DNA of 30,000 bases from Mesostigma viride. Taxonomy: Eukaryota; Streptophyta; Mesostigmatophyceae; Mesostigmatales; Mesostigmataceae. Where the stretch lies: positions 1-30,000 of the forward strand of contig RPFO01000250.1 in assembly GCA_009746045.1 (NCBI GenBank), in the 5' to 3' direction. The translations under genes and the position numbers were made by a program. Every line of letters starts with the position of its first letter. Position 1 is the stretch's first letter. Positions 27,175 to 30,000 of this stretch are shown one piece after another. The notes below the pieces were generated by a model. The model ran no database searches, was not told where the DNA came from, and saw only the letters and a program-made list of their open reading frames with translations.

Positions 27175-28958
27175 ATGGACAGCGTAACGTCGGATGCCAA
27201 GGCAGAGATGCTAAGCCCGGGAAAGAGGAAGATGAAAGAAAGGCTCCAGGAGCTTGCTGATACTAACGAAAGGCTCCTTTTGGAGGTAAGGAATATAAGA
27301 CTGGATGGTACGTATATCTTAGAGTGCGTCTGTTTCCGCCGTATCAATTAGACAACCAGCACACCCTAACGGCGCGAGGATGTGTCCATAAGCACCCTTT
27401 CCGGCATATGTCGATTGTCTTTGGCTGTTTAGCACTTAGCCTGGAACATCGCCTATTTTGCTAGCCCTCGCGGCTGTACTATATTATTATCGACCCAGAC
27501 CACGAACTCATGTGCCTGTCGCCTGGGCTTATTACAGCAATGACATGCGACGTTTCAATTAGCACATTCGCCTCTCTACGTCGTGCCTCTGCGCTCACAC
27601 AAGGAGTCTTCAACCTCACGACTTTTCCACGGGGCCAGCAGTTTTCAGTTCGCAGGTCGCTGTGACTTCGAGCCGTCCTGTCTGAGAAACGTTTGGATGA
27701 ATTTCGAGCACAAGGTTCAATCTGAATAACGACGCATCCTAAAAATATGTCCGCGGTGTCGCCACGTGGTTGCTGTCACAGATCCAAGAGCTCAAGGATC
27801 TGACGACCGAGGCTCGGCAGTCCAAGGCCATCAAGCGGCTGCAGGAGGATCTGGGCGAGCAGGATAAAGGTGCGGACTTGGTGACTATAGTTGGCTGATC
27901 AGTGCGCCGAGATGTTATGGATTACACCTTCTCATGATGTTATGCCGATGTGTTATGGATGATTTAAAATAGTATGCAACATGTTGTTGTGGATGATGCA
28001 AGGCGCTATTTTACATGTGGATTTTGATGATTCACAGTCGTATACACAACGTGGACTTGATTGAGCAGGGCAACGGTGCAGGCGCAAGGATGATGGCTGG
28101 CCAAGCTCTGTGTCCTCAGTCTCAGTCGAGCATACGCACGTTTCCGGTTTTTCCAGTTTGGCTTAAGGAATAGCTTATATAAGTGTGAACTGCTCTAGAT
28201 TGGGTGCAGGTCTGCAGCGTTACTTGCTTTTCCAAGTCGAAGGCATGGCCAGAGCTTCCATGTGCCGCTGGGCTGGCTAATCACGCGACCACCCAACTGC
28301 CACGGTTTCCATCATAATTGAGGTGGTACTATGCAGCCGTTGGTTCTGGCTCTCCCTTACTTTCCTCAACCCCGCTGTTGACCCCATTTTCAACAGGCCC
28401 ATATCACAACCCGTGGGCTTCACCTACAAACATGTCACCAGCAAAGTGATCCCTTCAAGGTTGGGCGTTGTGACTGCCCCCAGCACTTTATATTTGTGCC
28501 CTTTCCAACGATCTTCTATACCCGACATCGTTCTGTTCACATGGACGGAAAGAGTTGAGGTTTCTGTGCTCGATGATTCACATCCCAACTGCGTATGCGC
28601 CTGCATCATCACCCCTGCCACCATCTGCCACGTCTGCCACCACGTAGATTTTCTGCCACCACCTGCCACTTGTGCCTCCGCGCGCCACGTCTGCCACCAT
28701 GTGATTCTTCTGCCACCATCTGTTACCACCTGCATCCATACGCTATCATCTGCCCCATGTAATGCTTTTTTTTCGTTGCGCTGTCATCTGCCACTTGTGC
28801 CACAGCCTGCTACTTGTGCAACCATCTGCCACCGTACACTAGGATACGCCATCATGTAATACTTTTGTCATGCCTGCCATCATCTGCCACTGTTTGTCCG
28901 CACAGTCATCGAGCTGCTCAAGCGGGAATTGCGAAAGGCTGGCGTGACGGAGGCCATG
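27175..28958 (+). CDS. 5' exons of a coiled-coil gene (three exons)
   Basis: Exon 1 (27175-27285) begins at ATG in a GCCATGG context and ends GAG|GTAAGG in phase 0. Exon 2 (27782-27869) begins after TGTCACAG and ends AAG|GTGCGG with one base over. Exon 3 (28906 on) begins after GTCCGCACAG with two bases that complete a Val codon. It is open to an ATG|GTCAGT donor-like site at 28958 and could also read through to a TGA within the repeat. Phases agree at both junctions. The 84-residue product is charged, with Leu/Ile at heptad positions, so a coiled coil from about residue 15 to 80. I do not recognise the protein. Introns 1 (27286-27781) and 2 (27870-28905) hold no gene; the end of intron 2 has degenerate copies of a CATCTGCCAC word. 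Later exons must lie beyond the minisatellite or outside the window. Confidence 0.55.
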
Positions 28959-29452
28959 GTCAGTGCGGTGGGGTTGAGTGGACAAGGCCGGCATGACGAA
29001 GGCCATGGCCAGTGCGGTGGGATTGAGTGGACAAGGCCGGCATGATGGAGGCCATGGTCAGTGCGGTGGGGTTGAGTGGACAAGGCCGGCGTGACGAAGG
29101 CCATGGCCAGTGCGGTGGGGTTGAGTGGACAAGGCCGGCGTGACGAAGACCATGGCCAGTGCGGTGGGATTGAGTGGACAGGGCCGGCATGACGGAGGCC
29201 ATGGCCAGTGCGGTGGGGTTGAGTGGACAAGGCCGGCATGACAAAGACCATGGCCAGTGCGGTGGGATTGAGTGGACAAGGCCGGCGTGACGAAGACCAT
29301 GGCCAGTGCGGTGGGATTGAGTGGACAAGGCCGGCATGATGGAGGCCATGGCCAGTGCGGTGGGGTTGAGTGGACAAGGCCGGCATGATGGAGGCCATGG
29401 CCAGTGCGGTAGGATTGAGTGGACAAGGCCGGCGTGCCGAAGACCATGGTCA
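28935..29452 (+). repeat. 49-bp minisatellite derived from an exon end and splice donor
   Basis: Ten full units and a partial eleventh occur with an exact 49-bp period (starts at 28935, 28984, 29033 and so on to 29425). The first unit overlaps the last 24 bases of exon 3 of the coiled-coil gene and continues into the following donor-like site. Units 1, 3 and 11 keep GT at the donor position (ATG|GTCAG); the rest have GC. Long minus-strand frames through the array are a by-product of a stop-free 49-bp unit. Confidence 0.9.
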
Positions 29453-29708
29453 GCACTTGCTGGTTGATTGTACGGGTAGTTTATATCAATAAATCGCCTG
29501 CGTATGGGTGCCTCACAATCGCTACAATTGCTGTTGATGATCGCTTCTGATGCATGGCTGAGTAGGTTTGCTTCCTTATCCATACAATCATCGTAACGGT
29601 CACGTGTGTTTCTTGTCTGTGACTGTGGGCGTTGGACGGTTCATGAGCATCGTAGGAGAAGCTCCGCTTTCGTTCCCCCCGTGTTTCCACCGTTCACAGG
29701 TTAGGCCT
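29453..29708. other. No feature recognised
   Basis: Unique sequence after the minisatellite. No ORF of note, no clear splice sites with supporting coding sequence, no RNA gene. Confidence 0.5.
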
Positions 29709-29756
29709 GCCGATAAGGAATCTTGCCGATAAGGAATCTTGCCGATAAGGAATCTT
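29709..29756 (+). repeat. Three copies of a 16-bp GATAAG-containing unit
   Basis: GCCGATAAGGAATCTT is repeated three times without interruption. Each unit contains a GATAAG word. Confidence 0.9.
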
Positions 29757-29825
29757 TTTCATCGCTCGCTCTCCCCTGGCTGTTCCTCCCTGCTCGCCGT
29801 TCCTCTCCTACAACGGCTTGTGAAC

Positions 29826-30000
29826 TTCCCCTTCCCCTTCCCCTTCCCTTCCCTTCCCCTTCCCCTTCCCTTCCCCTTCCCTTCCCCTTCCCCTTCCCCT
29901 TCCCCTTCCCTTCCCCTTCCCCTTCCCCTTCCCTTCCCCTTCCCCTTCCCCTTCCCTTCCTTCCCCTTCCCCTTCCCTTCCCCTTCCCCTTCCCCTTCCC
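29826..30000 (+). repeat. CCCCTT/CCCTT pyrimidine tract
   Basis: An uninterrupted pyrimidine strand of mixed TTCCCC and TTCCC units runs to the window edge. It lacks the A needed for the plant/algal telomere unit (CCCTAAA). Mirror-like polypyrimidine tracts can form triplex DNA and often end contigs or vary between assemblies. Confidence 0.9.

Noticed and set aside
28935-29452. CRISPR array
   Set aside because: The units are directly adjacent, with no unique spacers; the sequence context is eukaryotic.
28880-29583. Three long overlapping minus-strand ORFs with His/Pro/Leu-rich repeats
   Set aside because: They are created by a stop-free 49-bp tandem repeat read in all three frames; the repeat derives from a plus-strand exon end.
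29826-30000. Telomere at the window end
   Set aside because: The unit is CCCCTT/CCCTT without A; it does not match the CCCTAAA or CCCTAA telomere units.

Overview
The window is eukaryotic and consists almost entirely of nested transposable elements, with the 5' end of one intron-containing host-type gene near the right edge. There are no bacterial-style operons. Introns in the one host-type gene are GT-AG. A DNA methyltransferase inside a Ty3/gypsy element has been reported before, to my knowledge, only from dinoflagellate and charophyte-algal retrotransposons, so an alga (green lineage more likely) is my best guess. The sequence does not prove this.

Layout. (1) 1-571: no confident gene. (2) About 572-6493 and probably on from 11161: an old, A/T-richer Ty3/gypsy element on the minus strand, broken by stops and frameshifts. 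In element order it reads: an RNase H1 N-terminal (viroplasmin-like) ORF, Gag, zinc knuckle, protease, RT, RNase H, integrase. (3) 6494-11160: a CACTA-like DNA transposon with 12-bp inverted termini and long arrays of GTGAGAAA-type subterminal repeats. It has no visible transposase and sits in the 5' region of the old gypsy element. (4) 12085-23222: a young, GC-rich Ty3/gypsy-type element on the minus strand. It encodes Gag and protease, then a complete cytosine-5 DNA methyltransferase, then RT, RNase H and integrase, and ends in a PHD finger. (5) About 24046-25620: a decayed plus-strand reverse-transcriptase ORF of another family. (6) 25777-26193: a possible tail of a non-LTR element. (7) 27175-28958 and beyond: the first exons of a coiled-coil gene, followed by a 49-bp minisatellite grown from one of its exon ends. 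(8) 29709-30000: short tandem repeats and a pyrimidine tract running off the window.

The main object is the element at 12085-23222. Its terminal repeats are not ordinary LTRs. In element orientation the order is L (1.25 kb), coding region, B (144 bp), L, B. This is the split-direct-repeat order known from DIRS/Ngaro/PAT retroelements, which use a tyrosine recombinase, but this element carries a DDE integrase. The outer ends are TGTCACG and CGCGACA and are flanked by a 4-bp direct repeat, CACC. A 13-nt site directly after the first L is complementary to a site inside L, which is the pattern of self-primed (Tf1/sushi-type) reverse transcription. A polypurine tract directly precedes the first B. 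Together these suggest that the cDNA has L ends joined to B starts, as in a two-LTR circle, and that integration used a near-palindromic B/L junction. The two L copies differ by only three small indels, so the insertion is recent, although pol has two single-base-type frameshifts. Methyltransferase plus PHD finger suggests an element that can both write and read chromatin marks; that functional reading is inference.
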